A stretch of 12,548 nucleotides of DNA from Gammaproteobacteria bacterium (GTDB lineage Bacteria; Pseudomonadota; Gammaproteobacteria; SZUA-229). The notes beneath the pieces are model-generated. The model had not been told where the DNA came from and did no database searches. It saw only the letters and a program-made list of their open reading frames with translations. Shown one piece after another: positions 1 through 6,635 of the stretch (positions are counted from its first letter, which is position 1; each line of letters opens with the position of its first letter). The translations under genes were made by a program, and so were the position numbers. The stretch is from assembly GCA_029287815.1 (NCBI GenBank), contig JARFQK010000197.1, positions 1 through 12,548 on the forward strand, given 5' to 3'.

Positions 1-414
1 TCGTTTGGCCACGGTATGGCGCACCAGGTAATCGGGATCCGACGCCAGCAGTTCGAGTTGGTCCGGCGGCAGACGATCGGCGACAGTGACGCGGACTTCG
101 CGATCTTCATCATCGATCAGGTGGTTCAATGCGGACACCGGCAGCCGCCAGGCGAGCACACGGCGCACGACCTCGTCCGGATCATCAATCATTGCCAGCA
201 GGCGCTTTTGTGACAAGTAACGCGCGGCAATCGCGCGCCGCTCCCAGAACTCGTCGCCAGCATAATCTTCAGCAAGCGTCGGGTTCTCGATGAAAAAACG
301 CTCGATCTGACGGCCGCTCATCGCGCGCACGCAAGTATCGCCCGGCACGCAGCGACCCGCTTTCAATATCGTGTTGCGGTGGGGGCAGGCGCTGCAGTCA
401 GCTCTAGCCCGCAT
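1..414 (-). CDS. lrv: LRV (leucine-rich repeat variant) Fe-S protein, N-terminal 138 residues, partial at window edge
   Basis: I translated this region directly; the gene runs off the left edge in frame. The N-terminus carries Cys7, Cys10, Cys22 and Cys28 (C-x2-C-x11-C-x5-C), matching the small [4Fe-4S] domain that precedes the repeats in the A. vinelandii LRV protein. From about residue 68 three 24-residue LRV units follow, each with a 'D-D/P-D-x-x-V-R' core and an 'L-P' turn or equivalent. The LRV protein is known from nif regions, but its biochemical role is unknown; the fold suggests a protein-binding surface. The start ATG (412-414) is forced, because an in-frame TGA lies two codons upstream. 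It sits inside the terminal repeat of an insertion-element remnant (405-651), so the first four residues (MRAR) are probably element-derived. The SD-like GGTG is weak and very close to the ATG. Identity is fairly certain; expression level is not. Confidence 0.85.
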   Translation of the reverse strand, partial: MRARADCSACPHRNTILKAGRCVPGDTCVRAMSGRQIERFFIENPTLAEDYAGDEFWERRAIAARYLSQKRLLAMIDDPDEVVRRVLAWRLPVSALNHLIDDEDREVRVTVADRLPPDQLELLASDPDYLVRHTVAKR

Positions 415-586
415 TTCTCACCAGGATCACGGGAGCAGGCGCAGGATTCGCGTTCGTAAGCGCCGCTCTGGAGAGAAAAGCGTAGCCATAGCTACGGTTT
501 GAGTGAAGAGCAAGCTTACGGGCATGAAGACTAGCCTGAACCGTGATAGGCATGCTCGAAAAACACACTGTATTCTTGGCCATCAT
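404..586 (-). pseudogene. Residual ORF inside the insertion-element remnant (possible transposase leftover)
   Basis: A 60-codon ORF starts at ATG 586 (or the adjacent ATG 583). It has a GGAG Shine-Dalgarno site at 593-596 and an ideal six-base spacer. It begins MMAKNTV and ends in the element's terminal repeat with a TAG at 404-406. The start MAKNT is reminiscent of some IS transposase N-termini, but the body matches no domain I recognise and is far too short for a transposase. It most likely represents the fused first and last pieces of a deleted transposase. Its stop lies 8 bases past the lrv ATG, so ribosomes ending here could re-initiate on lrv. Confidence 0.4.
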
Positions 587-651
587 GACTTTCTCCAAAA
601 CACCAATGCTTTATCAGATTCTTCCGCCGCCTGGTGAGAAATGCGGGTTAG
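405..651 (-). mobile_element. Insertion-element remnant or MITE with 22-bp inverted ends
   Basis: The ends 405-426 and 630-651 are inverted copies of each other with one mismatch in 22 positions (core CCTGGTGAGAAATGCGGG). The 247-bp body contains a small ORF with a good Shine-Dalgarno site (586-404, minus). The first 37 bases at the left (405-441) recur at 7464-7500 with six differences, all transitions, so this is a dispersed family. No clear target-site duplication is visible. The structure (inverted ends, RBS and start at one end, stop codon in the other end) suggests an IS that has lost nearly all of its transposase. I cannot assign the IS family. Confidence 0.65.
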
Positions 652-687
652 GGGTCTTGTTCTGATTCAGCTGTACGGCTCGAATCA

Positions 688-957
688 TCAGGAATCTTGG
701 TCGTGCTCGGCAAGCACGAGGCCTGAGGCAAGGCTCGCATCCGATGTAAACGACAGGCAATGATCCCGGTTATCGACCAGGTAAATGCTGAAACCGTCGG
801 ACTCGCGCACCGCCGTTGGTCCGCAGACATCATCGTCGGAACAGTAGGTAAAATGAAGTTCCGGCCACATGCCACGCAAACGGGATACGGCTTCCTGGTC
901 CAGACCATGGTCGATCAAAAGCCTGTCGATCCTGTCGATGGTTTCCTCCGCAATCAT
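688..957 (-). CDS. Small nif-associated protein, DUF6129-like
   Basis: This 89-residue acidic protein has no membrane segment or signal peptide. It contains the pattern 'LHFTYCSDDD' followed by 'YLVDNRDHCLSFT' and 'ASGLVLAEHD'. I recognise this as the DUF6129 type of small protein that commonly follows nifY/nafY in proteobacterial nif operons; the family name is from memory. Its function is unknown. The ATG (957-955) overlaps the nifY TGA (956-954) in an ATGA junction, so translation is almost certainly coupled to nifY. That suggests the two products work together, perhaps in FeMo-cofactor handling or nitrogenase maturation, though this is inference. Two cysteines (in 'YCSDD' and 'DHCLS') could be functional but do not form a recognised metal motif. 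It is the last gene before the insertion-element remnant. Confidence 0.8.
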   Translation of the reverse strand: MIAEETIDRIDRLLIDHGLDQEAVSRLRGMWPELHFTYCSDDDVCGPTAVRESDGFSIYLVDNRDHCLSFTSDASLASGLVLAEHDQDS

Positions 958-1661
958 GCCCCGACCTCGGCCTCGCGTTCGAACCGTACACGCTCCTCTT
1001 CGTTATAGCCCATCACCTTGGCGAGCCAGGGCGGTGGTGTCAATGCCAGTACGGCTTGTAGTTCGGTCATACGTTCGCGTGTTGTTCCGCCATTGAGGTG
1101 CTTGATCGGATGCACACCGGACTTGACCACCTTGGCCGCAGCGGGGCCGCCGATTGAGGCGACGAACAACACCTGGCAATCCGCGATCAGGCCAGAACGG
1201 TACGCGTTCTTGTCGTCGCGGGCCTCGGGACCATCTGTGGGTCGGATATCGATCAGGCGTATCTCGTCGCTGTCAACCTGGTAGACCAGGAAGCGCGCAC
1301 AGGATCCGAAATGCCCGTCGAGGTCTTCTGCGTTATTGGAGGCGCAGGCGACGCGGATCGAGTTGGGCATATCACCATCCGTGTAGGGCTGTGGCGTTGG
1401 CAGCGCTTCCTGTCCCAGGCCTTTGTCACCCTTCAGATAGGCCAATGCTTCCTTCAGCAGGTCGATTTCCACGCTCCTAAGCTTGGCCACATCAGCGGCC
1501 TTGAGTTGCTTGACGGTGAGGGTCGCCAGCGAATCTTTCGTCGGTGGCAGTCCGACCAGTTCATCCAGTACCTTCAGTAGCTGCGCCGCATCGAAATCGG
1601 GCAAAACCCTGGCCGCGAGCGCAATACGTAAAGCGATATCGTTCGATAGGGGTTCGTTCAT
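954..1661 (-). CDS. nifY: NifY/NafY-type FeMo-cofactor-binding nitrogenase accessory protein
   Basis: This 235-residue protein has two domains. Residues 1 to about 85 form a helical domain rich in Ala/Leu. Residues about 101-205 form the NifX/NifB-C-terminal (dinitrogenase iron-molybdenum cofactor-binding) domain, with the signature DGHFGSC at 115-121. In A. vinelandii NafY this type of protein binds FeMo-co through a histidine and escorts apo-dinitrogenase; His117 here is the obvious candidate ligand. The two-domain layout fits both NifY (about 220 residues) and NafY (about 240). I use nifY because of its position downstream of nifHDKT. The RBS is modest (GGACAG ahead of the ATG at 1661). 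A 93-base gap separates it from the ferredoxin gene, and its stop overlaps the start of the next gene (ATGA). Confidence 0.85.
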   Translation of the reverse strand: MNEPLSNDIALRIALAARVLPDFDAAQLLKVLDELVGLPPTKDSLATLTVKQLKAADVAKLRSVEIDLLKEALAYLKGDKGLGQEALPTPQPYTDGDMPNSIRVACASNNAEDLDGHFGSCARFLVYQVDSDEIRLIDIRPTDGPEARDDKNAYRSGLIADCQVLFVASIGGPAAAKVVKSGVHPIKHLNGGTTRERMTELQAVLALTPPPWLAKVMGYNEEERVRFEREAEVGA

Positions 1662-1754
1662 AGTTGCTGTCCAATGCCTTGCTCATCCCTGAGCTCGAGG
1701 TCTTGCCGGGTCGTCCTGACCGTTTAGAGATGGGTTCAGAAATTTCAGCGCCGA

Positions 1755-1949
1755 TCATGCCGGGACGATGCAACCGTCTTCCATGCATACGTCCAGACAC
1801 TGCGGGTCGTCGAATTCACCTTCGCACTCGGTGCAGGTTTCCTCGTTGATCTTGAACAATCCTTTGAACGGTGAAATCGATTCGGTGGGGCACAGCGGCT
1901 CGCAGTCGCCGCATGCAGTGCAAAGGTCAAGAACAATTTTTAGAGCCAT
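1755..1949 (-). CDS. Small 2x[4Fe-4S] ferredoxin in the nif operon
   Basis: The 64-residue protein has two cluster motifs. The first is Cys10-x2-Cys13-x2-Cys16-x3-Cys20-Pro. The second is the longer-loop Cys39-x2-Cys42-x8-Cys51-x3-Cys55, with an additional Cys60. The CxxC-x8-CxxxC spacing is typical of the FdxN/'Alvin-type' bacterial ferredoxins that carry two low-potential clusters. It probably acts as an electron carrier to NifH or in cofactor assembly; which of the two is inference. A strong AGGAG precedes the ATG at 1949 with suitable spacing. It lies 34 bases after nifT and before nifY, so it is co-transcribed with the structural nitrogenase genes. In A. vinelandii nifY follows nifT directly, so the ferredoxin is inserted relative to that order. 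Confidence 0.9.
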   Translation of the reverse strand: MALKIVLDLCTACGDCEPLCPTESISPFKGLFKINEETCTECEGEFDDPQCLDVCMEDGCIVPA

Positions 1950-1983
1950 AGTATTTCTCCTGAAATTAACAACAGTATGCTTG

Positions 1984-2199
1984 CTAAACGGCGCGCTTGA
2001 ACCGCAGCGTTGTCGGGAACCGGGGCGGCGGACTCACCGGGTCGATGTAATAACGCGAACCGTCGGTGAGCTCGACCTCGCCACCCCACTGTTCCTCGTT
2101 ATCAACTTCGACTTTCGAGATGACGTCCTCCTGGTCCTTCTTCGCGATGTAGAACAGCAGGCCACCGTCGGGTTTACGTCGAATCATTACATTGGGCAT
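1984..2199 (-). CDS. nifT: NifT/FixU family protein
   Basis: This is a 71-residue protein, the usual size for NifT. It starts MPNVMIRR, has the conserved 'GGEVELTDG' region, and ends in a short basic tail (RFKRAV). NifT is always found just after nifK. Mutants in several diazotrophs show little phenotype, so its role is unresolved; a part in nitrogenase maturation is usually proposed. A GGAG Shine-Dalgarno site sits seven bases before the ATG at 2199. Upstream, the nifK-nifT gap holds a perfect 10-bp stem-loop (2218-2254). The gene lies 34 bases before the ferredoxin gene in the same operon. Confidence 0.93.
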   Translation of the reverse strand: MPNVMIRRKPDGGLLFYIAKKDQEDVISKVEVDNEEQWGGEVELTDGSRYYIDPVSPPPRFPTTLRFKRAV

Positions 2200-2217
2200 C
2201 TTTATCTCCGGGTCAGG

Positions 2218-2254
2218 CCCGGCCGGTAGGGTCTGCAGACGCTGACCGGCCGGG
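2218..2254 (-). other. Strong stem-loop between nifK and nifT
   Basis: The arms 2218-2227 and 2245-2254 are perfectly complementary over 10 bp (CCCGGCCGGT / ACCGGCCGGG). The loop itself contains the palindrome GTCTGCAGAC. No T-run follows on the minus strand, so it is not a classical intrinsic terminator. A role as an mRNA 3'-end stabiliser or processing site that reduces expression downstream of nifHDK is likely but inferred. Confidence 0.7.
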
Positions 2255-2271
2255 GATTCGAATCACTGCAA

Positions 2272-3843
2272 CTAACGTACAAGGTCGTAGTTGTAGTCGG
2301 TTGTGCCCATGCCTCGGGTTTCTTCGTCCATGCGCTCCAGTACCGCGTTGACCAGGGTCTTGAGTACGTGCATCGCGCCCTCATAACCCAGCGTCGTATC
2401 ACGGTGCAGGTGATGACGGTCGAAGATCGGGAAGCCGATGCGGATCAGTGGCACCTCGAACTCTTTACCCTTGGTCAGCGTATCGCGCTGGATAAACTTG
2501 CCGTAGGAATTACCGATCATGAAGTCCGGCTTGTTGGTGAATACCAGTGAACGCATATGCCACAGGTCCTTGTGTATATGCACTTCGCTGTTAGCGCCAT
2601 AGGGTGATTCGGCCAGTATTGCCTCTATCGCTTTCTTCCAACGCTTGTTGGCATGGTGGCAAAGAATATGTGTCGGCTCTGCACCCAACTCAAGCAGGAA
2701 CTTGGTCATACCCAGAACAAAGTCGGCATCGCCCCATAGGGCAAATTTTTTGCCATGAAGCCATGCGTGCGAGTCTGTCATCATATCGACCAGGCGACCA
2801 CGTTCCGTTTCCAGGCTCTTTGGAATCGGTTTGCCGGTCAACTCGGCGATTTTCATCAGGAACTCATCCGTCCATTCGAGCCCCATCGGAATCTTGATGT
2901 CGGTTGCCGGGTGTTTCCAGGTGTTCTTCACGTACTTGCGGGTTTTTACCAGCTGCCACGGCTGCAGCAAAAACGTATCGATCGCGTTCGGTGCATCCTT
3001 GATCTGATCCTGGTCAGTGCCTCCGGCATACATGCGGTACTCCCCATCGGCGGGTGTATCCAGCACTTCGCTCGGATCGGACAGGAAGCTGTAGTCGATT
3101 TCCATTTCGTCGAGCATGCGACGAATCACGCGGAAGTTGCCAAGGTAGGTTTCGAAGCCCGGCACGATGTTAATTTTGCCGTTGCTACCCACTTCCTTGT
3201 CTTCCATGCTATTGAGCGTGAAGTAACGGATGATGCCTTCGAACATGTTGTCCCAGCCGGTGGTGTGTGAGCCGACGAAGCTGGGGGTATGAGCGAACGG
3301 CACCGGGAACTCGTCAGGTATATGGCCCTCTTTCTTGGTATTGCCGATGAAGGCGTTGAGGTCGTCGCCGATGACTTCCGCCATGCAGGTGGTTGAGACC
3401 GCGATCATGTCCGGCTTGTACAATGCCTTGGCATTAGCCATGCCATCAAACATGTTCTTCTGGCCACCAAAGACGGCCGCATCTTCGGTCATGGAATCCG
3501 ACACACAGGCAACCGGCTCCTTGAAATGCCGGTTGAAGTAGGTACGGAAGTAAGCGACACAACCCTGTGAACCGTGCACGTAGGGTAGAGTCTTTTCGAA
3601 GCCCAGTGCACACAGTACGGCGCCCAGCGGCTGACATGCCTTGGCGGGATTAACGGTCAGCGCTTCGCGCTTGAAGTTCAGTTCCTTGTATTCTTCCGTT
3701 GTCGTCCATTCGAAGACCTCGTCGATCTTTTCCTGGGAATAGCATTCCTCGAACATTTCTTTCTTGCGGGCAAGATTGTCCGTGTACTCCTGTTCCCGGA
3801 ACAAAGGGAAACTGGGCTTGATATCTTCTACGTCTTGGCTCAT
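2272..3843 (-). CDS. nifK: Nitrogenase molybdenum-iron protein beta chain
   Basis: The 523-residue product equals the A. vinelandii NifK length. NifK pairs with NifD in the alpha2beta2 dinitrogenase and contributes the P-cluster ligands. These are visible at their classical positions: Cys70 (in 'PAKACQPLG'), Cys95 ('GSQGCVAYFR') and Cys153 ('STTCMAEVIGDD'), plus Ser188 ('HTPS'). I chose ATG 3843 because an AGGAG (3850-3854) sits six bases upstream and the protein then begins MSQDVEDIKPSF. A longer in-frame start at 3939 would add 32 unrelated residues with no RBS. It follows nifD after 97 bases that include a stem-loop, and is transcribed from the nifH promoter. All active-site-proximal residues I can check are intact. 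Confidence 0.98.
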   Translation of the reverse strand: MSQDVEDIKPSFPLFREQEYTDNLARKKEMFEECYSQEKIDEVFEWTTTEEYKELNFKREALTVNPAKACQPLGAVLCALGFEKTLPYVHGSQGCVAYFRTYFNRHFKEPVACVSDSMTEDAAVFGGQKNMFDGMANAKALYKPDMIAVSTTCMAEVIGDDLNAFIGNTKKEGHIPDEFPVPFAHTPSFVGSHTTGWDNMFEGIIRYFTLNSMEDKEVGSNGKINIVPGFETYLGNFRVIRRMLDEMEIDYSFLSDPSEVLDTPADGEYRMYAGGTDQDQIKDAPNAIDTFLLQPWQLVKTRKYVKNTWKHPATDIKIPMGLEWTDEFLMKIAELTGKPIPKSLETERGRLVDMMTDSHAWLHGKKFALWGDADFVLGMTKFLLELGAEPTHILCHHANKRWKKAIEAILAESPYGANSEVHIHKDLWHMRSLVFTNKPDFMIGNSYGKFIQRDTLTKGKEFEVPLIRIGFPIFDRHHLHRDTTLGYEGAMHVLKTLVNAVLERMDEETRGMGTTDYNYDLVR

Positions 3844-3894
3844 GATTTTCTCCTGTACGCGCCACCAATCTGTGGACTTACGTTTTGGATTCAG

Positions 3895-3926
3895 GGGCAG
3901 GCCGCCGGCCATCGACGGCCCTGCCC
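3895..3926 (-). other. Stem-loop in the nifD-nifK intergenic region
   Basis: GGGCAGG (3895-3901) pairs with CCTGCCC (3920-3926), and a nested GGCC/GGCC adds stability. It lies in the 97-base gap between nifD and nifK. There is no T-run after it on the minus strand. It may protect the upstream nifHD message from 3' decay. Confidence 0.5.
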
Positions 3927-3940
3927 GCATTGGTGTCAAC

Positions 3941-5422
3941 TTATGCGCTGGCCGCCACGGCGTCGGCTTCCTCGGATGACTGGCTCCACGGCGCCTTCAG
4001 CATATTCCAGCAAGGATTGTTCAGGGTCATGTCCATGTCCCGGGCAAAGATGGCGAAGCCGTCATAGCCGTGATAGGGCCCCGAGTAATCCCACGAGTGC
4101 ATCTGGCGGAAGGGTATGCCCATCTTCTGGAAGATGTACTTTTCCTTGATGCCGGAGCCTATCAGGTCGGGTTTGACTTTCTTCGCGAACTCTTCAAACT
4201 CGAAACCCGTCACGTCATCGTAGATCAGCGTGGCATTGCCCATTTCCTTGATGGTACGGTCGTAGTCGTCGTTATGAGCGAACTCGTAGCCGGTACCAAC
4301 CACTTCCATACCCAGGTCTTCATAGGCGCCGATGATGTGCCGCGGGCGCAGGCCGCCGACGTAGAGCATGACCTTCTTGCCTTCCAGACGCGGACGGTAC
4401 TTTTCGATGACTGCTTCGTATTCGCCCTTGTAGCGTTCGATCACGCGTTCAGCGCCTTCTTTGATCTTGTCATCGAAATGCGACGCGATCTTGCGTAAAC
4501 TTTCCGCGATCTTGGTCGGACCGAAGAAGTTGTACTCCAGCCAGGGGACACCGTACTTCTCTTCCATATGACGCGAGATGTAGTTCATCGAACGGTAGCA
4601 GTGCAGCAGGTTCAGCTTCACCTTCGGCGTCAACTCGATTTCGGCCAGGCTGCCGTCACCGGACCACTGCGAGACGACACGCAAACCCATCTCTTCGAGC
4701 AGCGTACGTGACGACCAGGCATCGCCACCGATGTTGTAGTCACCGATGATGGATACGTCATAGGGCGTCGATTCGAAGCTGTCGTCGCCGTCACGTGCAC
4801 CCAGGGCCCAGTCACGAATCGAGTCATTCGCAATGTGGTGGCCGAGCGACTGGGACACGCCACGAAAGCCTTCACAGCGCACTGGAACAACCGTCTTGTC
4901 CAGTTCCTTCGATTTCTTCTTGGCGACCGCCTCGATATCGTCGCCGATCAGGCCGATCGGACATTCGGACTGGATGGTCACACCCTTGCTGAGCGGGAAC
5001 AGCTGGTCGATCTCGGTGATAATCTTGTCCAGCTTCTTGTCGCCACCGAAAACAATATCCTTTTCCTGGAAGTCGGACGTGAAGTTCATGGTCACGAAGG
5101 TGTTTACGCCTGTGGTGCCGATATAATAGTTGCGGCGACCAGCACGCGAGTACTGACCACAACCGACCGGGCCGTGCGAGACGTGAACCATGTCCTTGAT
5201 CGGCCCCCAGACCACACCCTTGGAACCGGCATAGGCACAACCGCGGACTGTCATCACGCCAGGCTGGGACTTGCGGTTGGAAGTAATACATTTCTTCGAC
5301 TGCTCGACCTCGTGATCGTTGACTGTCAAGTGCTTGGTACGGTCCTTCTTCAACTTTTCAGGATAAACCTCGAGCACCTCCTGGATGAGGGCTTCGGTTT
5401 CTTCTTTGCTTATAGCTGCCAT
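3941..5422 (-). CDS. nifD: Nitrogenase molybdenum-iron protein alpha chain
   Basis: This 493-residue NifD carries the FeMo-cofactor and half of the P-cluster ligands. In this numbering the P-cluster cysteines are Cys62 ('VRGCAYAG'), Cys88 ('GPVGCGQY') and Cys154 ('SECPIGLIGDD'). The FeMo-co ligands are Cys275 ('LLHCYRS') and His442 ('RQMHSWDY'). The substrate-pocket residues Val70, Gln191 and His195 are also in place. Every number matches A. vinelandii, showing there are no insertions or deletions along the catalytic core. A GGAG lies a few bases before the ATG at 5422. The gene lies 119 bases downstream of nifH, with a stem-loop in the gap. The product is a standard molybdenum enzyme; nothing suggests a VnfD or AnfD type. 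Confidence 0.98.
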   Translation of the reverse strand: MAAISKEETEALIQEVLEVYPEKLKKDRTKHLTVNDHEVEQSKKCITSNRKSQPGVMTVRGCAYAGSKGVVWGPIKDMVHVSHGPVGCGQYSRAGRRNYYIGTTGVNTFVTMNFTSDFQEKDIVFGGDKKLDKIITEIDQLFPLSKGVTIQSECPIGLIGDDIEAVAKKKSKELDKTVVPVRCEGFRGVSQSLGHHIANDSIRDWALGARDGDDSFESTPYDVSIIGDYNIGGDAWSSRTLLEEMGLRVVSQWSGDGSLAEIELTPKVKLNLLHCYRSMNYISRHMEEKYGVPWLEYNFFGPTKIAESLRKIASHFDDKIKEGAERVIERYKGEYEAVIEKYRPRLEGKKVMLYVGGLRPRHIIGAYEDLGMEVVGTGYEFAHNDDYDRTIKEMGNATLIYDDVTGFEFEEFAKKVKPDLIGSGIKEKYIFQKMGIPFRQMHSWDYSGPYHGYDGFAIFARDMDMTLNNPCWNMLKAPWSQSSEEADAVAASA

Positions 5423-5482
5423 TGTTTTATCTCCAGTTTGCCGCCACTAATCCGTGGACAAGCATTGTTTGGATGTCAATCA

Positions 5483-5519
5483 GCGGGAAGCTCCGTTATC
5501 AAAGCAGGCAACTCCCCGC
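5483..5519 (-). other. Stem-loop between nifH and nifD
   Basis: On the minus strand GCGGGGAGTT (5519-5510) can pair with AGCTTCCCGC (5492-5483) over 10 positions, including two G-U pairs. It lies 22 bases past the nifH stop and has no trailing U-run. Stem-loops here are known in other diazotrophs to stabilise the nifH message so that NifH is made in excess over NifDK; that role is inferred for this sequence. Confidence 0.6.
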
Positions 5520-5541
5520 AATTGTCATTTATCAATCAGGC

Positions 5542-6417
5542 CTATGCTTCAGCAGCAGCAGTCTGACCGACGATTGACTCGTCTTCCTCTTCCAGAATAC
5601 CGAATTCCATCAGCAGGTCTTCCAGTTCATCCATGGTGATCGGCGTCGGTATGTTCAGATTCTTGTTGTCAATCACCTTCTGCGCCAGCGTGCGATACTC
5701 TCCGGCCTGTTTGGCTGTCGGGTCGTATTCGATAACCGTCATACGGCGAATTTCTGCACGCTGCACAGCATTGTCACGTGGCACGAAATGGATCATCGTA
5801 GTACCCAGGCGTTCAGCCAGCGCCATGATCAGTTCATCTTCACGGTCAGTTTTGCGTGAGTTACAGATCAGACCTGCAAGACGAACACCGCCGGAGTTGG
5901 CGTACTTCACGATACCCTTGGAGATATTGTTGGCCGCGTACATCGCCATCATTTCGCCGGAGACAACGATGTAGATTTCCTGTGCCTTGTTTTCACGAAT
6001 AGGCATCGCGAAACCGCCACACACGACGTCACCAAGTACGTCGTAGAAAACAAAGTCAAGATCGTCATCGTAAGCGCCTTCTTCTTCGAGGAAGTTGATC
6101 GCGGTGATGACGCCACGACCGGCACACCCGACACCGGGCTCAGGACCACCAGACTCGACGCACTTGACGTCGCCGTATCCCATTTTCAGTACATCGTCCA
6201 GCTCGAGGTCTTCGACCGAACCAGCTTCAGCGGCCATTTCCATGATCGTGTGCTGCGCTTTGGAATGAAGCATCAGGCGGGTGGAATCAGCCTTGGGGTC
6301 ACAGCCAACAATCATTACTTTCTTGCCAAGCTCGGCCAGGCCAGCCACCAGGTTCTGGGTTGTGGTGGACTTGCCGATACCACCCTTGCCGTAAATTGCA
6401 CATTGACGCATTGCCAT
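5542..6417 (-). CDS. nifH: Nitrogenase iron protein (dinitrogenase reductase)
   Basis: The 291-residue NifH homodimer hydrolyses ATP and passes electrons to NifDK. The P-loop GKGGIGKST is at 10-18. The [4Fe-4S] ligands are Cys98 ('GVGCAGRG') and Cys133 ('DVVCGG'), and the switch II-type 'DVLGDVVCGGFAMP' is intact. Arg101 in GCAGRG is the known site of ADP-ribosylation by DraT, and a draT gene is divergently encoded next door. The ATG at 6417 has a GGAG seven bases upstream; a second ATG two codons in has less favourable spacing. Transcription should start near 6472, from the sigma-54 promoter at 6483-6498, with NifA bound at 6597-6612. It is the first gene of the minus-strand nif operon. Confidence 0.99.
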   Translation of the reverse strand: MAMRQCAIYGKGGIGKSTTTQNLVAGLAELGKKVMIVGCDPKADSTRLMLHSKAQHTIMEMAAEAGSVEDLELDDVLKMGYGDVKCVESGGPEPGVGCAGRGVITAINFLEEEGAYDDDLDFVFYDVLGDVVCGGFAMPIRENKAQEIYIVVSGEMMAMYAANNISKGIVKYANSGGVRLAGLICNSRKTDREDELIMALAERLGTTMIHFVPRDNAVQRAEIRRMTVIEYDPTAKQAGEYRTLAQKVIDNKNLNIPTPITMDELEDLLMEFGILEEEDESIVGQTAAAEA

Positions 6418-6438
6418 ATTTTGTCTCCGTAATGGTTT

Positions 6439-6453
6439 GCGAATACGATTCGC
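6439..6453. repeat. Short inverted repeat in the nifH leader
   Basis: GCGAATACGATTCGC forms a 6-bp stem with a 3-base loop in the untranslated leader of nifH, about 13 bases upstream of the Shine-Dalgarno site. It could be a small leader hairpin or a protein-binding site. The stem is short and nothing else supports a function. Confidence 0.3.
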
Positions 6454-6482
6454 GGGTTAATTATTTGAGTCACCTGCAGGTC

Positions 6483-6498
6483 TGCAAGCAGCGTGCCA
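6483..6498 (-). promoter_or_regulatory. Sigma-54 (-24/-12) promoter of nifH
   Basis: Read on the minus strand the site is TGGCACGCTGCTTGCA. It matches the RpoN consensus TGGCACG-N4-TTGCA at every defined position, with GG and GC exactly 10 bases apart. The predicted transcription start is near 6472, giving a leader of about 55 bases before nifH. Confidence 0.95.
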
Positions 6499-6596
6499 AA
6501 ACGGAGTTCTATGTTTAAGCTACTGTTTTCATGAATGTAATACGTGGACGCAGGACTAAGCACTTTGGTAGCATAAGCAACAAAGCGCACATCGGA

Positions 6597-6612
6597 TGTA
6601 TGGATAAACACA
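6597..6612. promoter_or_regulatory. NifA upstream activator sequence for nifH
   Basis: TGTATGGATAAACACA is a perfect TGT-N10-ACA. It is centred about 107 bases upstream of the -24 element of the nifH promoter, in the normal range for NifA looping onto sigma-54 RNA polymerase. It also lies just upstream of, and overlaps alternative starts of, the divergent draT gene. Confidence 0.85.
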
Positions 6613-6635
6613 ACAAAAGACGACGCCAACCAACA

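Noticed and set aside
3844..3939. N-terminal extension of nifK up to ATG 3939
   Set aside because: The added 32 residues do not resemble NifK, contain the intergenic hairpin and lack an RBS. ATG 3843 has AGGAG, and the ligand numbering fits A. vinelandii exactly.
4835..5566. 243-codon open frame on the plus strand opposite nifD
   Set aside because: It is fully antisense to nifD, whose catalytic residues are all intact. It shows no recognisable domain or RBS and is a shadow of nifD codon bias.
6531..6635. N-terminal extension of draT from ATG 6531 or 6600
   Set aside because: The region contains the NifA binding site and encodes a basic, non-conserved stretch. The DraT-like sequence begins just after ATG 6636. 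Kept as an alternative because no start has a good RBS.
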